DNA of 64,000 bases, taken from assembly GCF_003663885.1 (NCBI RefSeq), contig NZ_RCCE01000003.1, positions 124,001 to 188,000 of the forward strand, read 5' to 3'. The notes beneath the pieces are model-generated. The model saw nothing but the letters and a program-made list of their open reading frames with translations. It ran no database searches and was not told where the DNA came from. Numbering within the stretch: position 1 is the first letter of the stretch; every line of letters starts with the position of its first letter. Below are positions 62,726-64,000 of this stretch, piece by piece. The position numbers and the translations under genes were made by a program. The stretch comes from Litoreibacter meonggei (GTDB lineage: Bacteria > Pseudomonadota > Alphaproteobacteria > Rhodobacterales > Rhodobacteraceae).

Positions 62726-63105
62726 GGCAGTCTCCTAAAATTCATTTGGCTGGCGATTGGTTAATGGCAGGTGGCGAAGAACTGATTACGCAACAATAAG
62801 GCGAAAATACTTCATTTCACGCAAGTAAGTTTCTCCTTACCGGAGCTCATTGACATAATATTTTCACATTTTCCGCGATTTACGAACACATTTCCGGCGC
62901 TTTTCGCTTCATTTTCAGCCATTTAAGGCAGAGATGTGGCGAAAACCACAAGATCATTAAGATTGGTGTGTTAAAAATAAGTTAACTTGGGGCGATTTTT
63001 GCCGGAATTCACGCTCAAAATTGCCTCGAACTGGGATGACTTTTTTCCAATTTTGGCAATTTGAGACCGGACTCACCCAAATCGCTGCAGAAATAAGCAG
63101 GCCCT
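62726..63105. other. AT-rich non-coding stretch
   Basis: About 380 bases between the small gene and the FNR-type box with no convincing gene, repeat or RNA. It is clearly richer in A and T than its neighbours and contains several runs of T and A; promoters of the flanking divergent genes must be inside it. Confidence 0.5.
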
Positions 63106-63119
63106 TTGACCCATATCAA
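63106..63119 (+). promoter_or_regulatory. FNR/NnrR-type box of the YdcH gene
   Basis: TTGAC-CCAT-ATCAA, one base off the TTGAT-N4-ATCAA consensus. CATATT at 63141-63146 is placed as a -10 element for a start near 63154, 41.5 bases from the box centre, and the ATG follows at 63179. Confidence 0.6.
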
Positions 63120-63178
63120 TGCCCCTCGTCACGTCGCGTCCATATTCATCAAGAAGAAACATAGCTAGGGAGCAGAAT

Positions 63179-63409
63179 ATGTCTCACACACCCCACGAAC
63201 TCGCCGAAGAATTCCCGGACAAAGTCGCGCAGATGCACGAACTTAAGGAATCCGACGCCCATTTCCGCAAGCTGTTCGACGAATACCACGAGGTGAACCG
63301 CGCCGTGCACCGCGCCGAGACCAATGTGGAGCCGACAGACGAGGCCCATGAGGCAACCTTGCGCAAACAACGCCTGGCTCTGAAGGATCAGATCGCTGCG
63401 ATGCTATAA
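63179..63409 (+). CDS. YdcH family (DUF465) protein
   Basis: A 76-residue helical hairpin protein (HELAEEFPDKVAQMHELKESDAHFRKLFDEYHEVNRAVHRAE, LRKQRLALKDQIAAML) of the YdcH/DUF465 type, common in proteobacteria with unknown function. Start at 63179 follows AGGGAGC. Its FNR-type promoter points to a role under low oxygen. Confidence 0.85.
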   Translation: MSHTPHELAEEFPDKVAQMHELKESDAHFRKLFDEYHEVNRAVHRAETNVEPTDEAHEATLRKQRLALKDQIAAML

Positions 63410-63574
63410 GCGGAAAAAGCTTTACTTGCAGGGCGAAGTCTGGCAAACGCGCCCTGCAACGTTTGCCTCTTTCGACCCACTGTCTTCCCTAATACGGCCG
63501 CCAGTCTATCGTCACAGACCAATCGAGCCGGGTTGCCGCGATCATGCGGGCAGCATCAATTAAGGAATAACACG

Positions 63575-63781
63575 ATGGCTAATGGCACCGTGAAATGGTT
63601 TAACTCTACTAAAGGCTTCGGCTTTATCGCACCAGAAGGTGGCGCTAAGGACGTGTTCGTGCACATCTCCGCACTGGAACGCTCCGGCCTGTCCACACTG
63701 GACGACAACCAAGCTGTAACTTTCGACATCGAAGCTGGCCGTGACGGCCGCGAAAGCGCAGTGAACATCGCTCTGGCCTAA
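63575..63781 (+). CDS. Cold shock protein (CspA family)
   Basis: A 68-residue OB-fold nucleic-acid-binding protein: [21 protein letters not shown] (RNP1), [14 protein letters not shown] (RNP2). Such proteins melt mRNA structure in the cold. The ATG at 63575 follows TAAGGA. A terminator follows. Confidence 0.95.
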   Translation: MANGTVKWFNSTKGFGFIAPEGGAKDVFVHISALERSGLSTLDDNQAVTFDIEAGRDGRESAVNIALA

Positions 63782-63803
63782 GCCACCGCGATCAAGAATT
63801 TGA

Positions 63804-63836
63804 GGGCGTGCGAAGGCAACTTCGCGCGCCCTTTTT
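63804..63836 (+). terminator. Intrinsic terminator after the cold shock gene
   Basis: A 12-base-pair stem GGGCGTGCGAAG (63804-63815) / CTTCGCGCGCCC (63820-63831) with one mismatch, a GCAA tetraloop and a run of five T. Confidence 0.85.
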
Positions 63837-63845
63837 CTTTGGGTG

Positions 63846-64000
63846 TTACTTTTTCTTCACAAACTCGGTCAGAATCACGATCCGCTGACCTTCGACGCGC
63901 CCTTCGATATGGCCCGCATTATCCGACACCAGAGAAATGCTGCGGACCGCAGTGCCACGCTTGGCTGTAAAGCCCCCACCTTTGACCGGCAGGTCCTTGA
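63846..64000 (-). CDS. C-terminal fragment of an unidentified protein
   Basis: About 50 residues at the end of a gene that continues past the right edge: KDLPVKGGGFTAKRGTAV, then ISLVSDNAGHIEGRVEG and IVILTEFVKKK before the stop. The visible part suggests beta strands but no domain is recognised. Confidence 0.55.
   Translation of the reverse strand, partial: KDLPVKGGGFTAKRGTAVRSISLVSDNAGHIEGRVEGQRIVILTEFVKKK

Noticed and set aside
1-64000. CRISPR arrays, insertion sequences and classic riboswitches
   Set aside because: No regularly spaced repeats, transposase genes or known riboswitch cores were recognised on either strand.

Overview
The window looks like chromosomal DNA of a marine alphaproteobacterium of the Rhodobacterales (Roseobacter group). 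The indications are a nosCRZDFYLX nitrous oxide reductase cluster in the Paracoccus-type order, an Irr-type Fur regulator next to fabA-fabB-fabI, the NepR/EcfG/PhyR general stress response found only in Alphaproteobacteria, a class I lysyl-tRNA synthetase, a short NDUFS4-like complex I protein and several TRAP-transporter genes. The genus cannot be fixed from the sequence alone.

Layout: 0-8 kb holds catabolic genes (a truncated enolase-superfamily gene, a zinc alcohol dehydrogenase, an enol-lactonase, an MFS exporter, and an overlapping run of HAD dehalogenase, hydrolase, Thr/Ser dehydratase and nuclease-fold genes) and an M50 membrane protease. 8-11.3 kb is fabI-fabB-fabA with divergent irr. 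11.3-12.9 kb is a DUF1007/NicO metal pair. 12.9-16.3 kb is a TRAP transporter. 16.5-25.7 kb is the complete nos cluster, all on the minus strand. 25.8-30.5 kb carries a LysR/aldo-keto reductase pair, two secreted proteins that share an apparent ECF promoter, and an ECF sigma/anti-sigma pair. 30.6-41 kb is a stress and membrane region built around nepR-ecfG-histidine kinase-phospholipase D and divergent phyR, with MscS, FNT, AI-2E, Dps and small membrane proteins, ending at tRNA-Arg(TCT). 41.2-43 kb is a TetR-PspA-YiaA module. 43-64 kb is mostly housekeeping (plsC, cdsA, uvrB, lysK, dacB, nadD, ettA, csp), interrupted by two low-GC orphan genes and a decayed gene remnant.

The genes appear to be tied together by regulatory sites readable in the DNA. 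GGAAC-N16/17-CGTT type promoters (EcfG) lie in front of phyR, nepR, mscS, the FNT gene, a PLDc_N gene, DUF1328-dps and DUF883. FNR/NnrR-type boxes (TTGAY-N4-RTCAA) lie in front of a universal stress protein gene and a YdcH gene, and a weaker one lies in front of nosC. Four copies of TGAAC-N3-GTTCA surround the tetR and pspA promoters. Two copies of TGAAAC-N17-CGTGACTA precede a PEP-CTERM-like exported protein gene and a DUF7282-like gene just upstream of an ECF sigma factor. The ECF unit and the TetR-PspA unit are the best candidates for little-described systems. No CRISPR array, insertion sequence, integrase or riboswitch was recognised.
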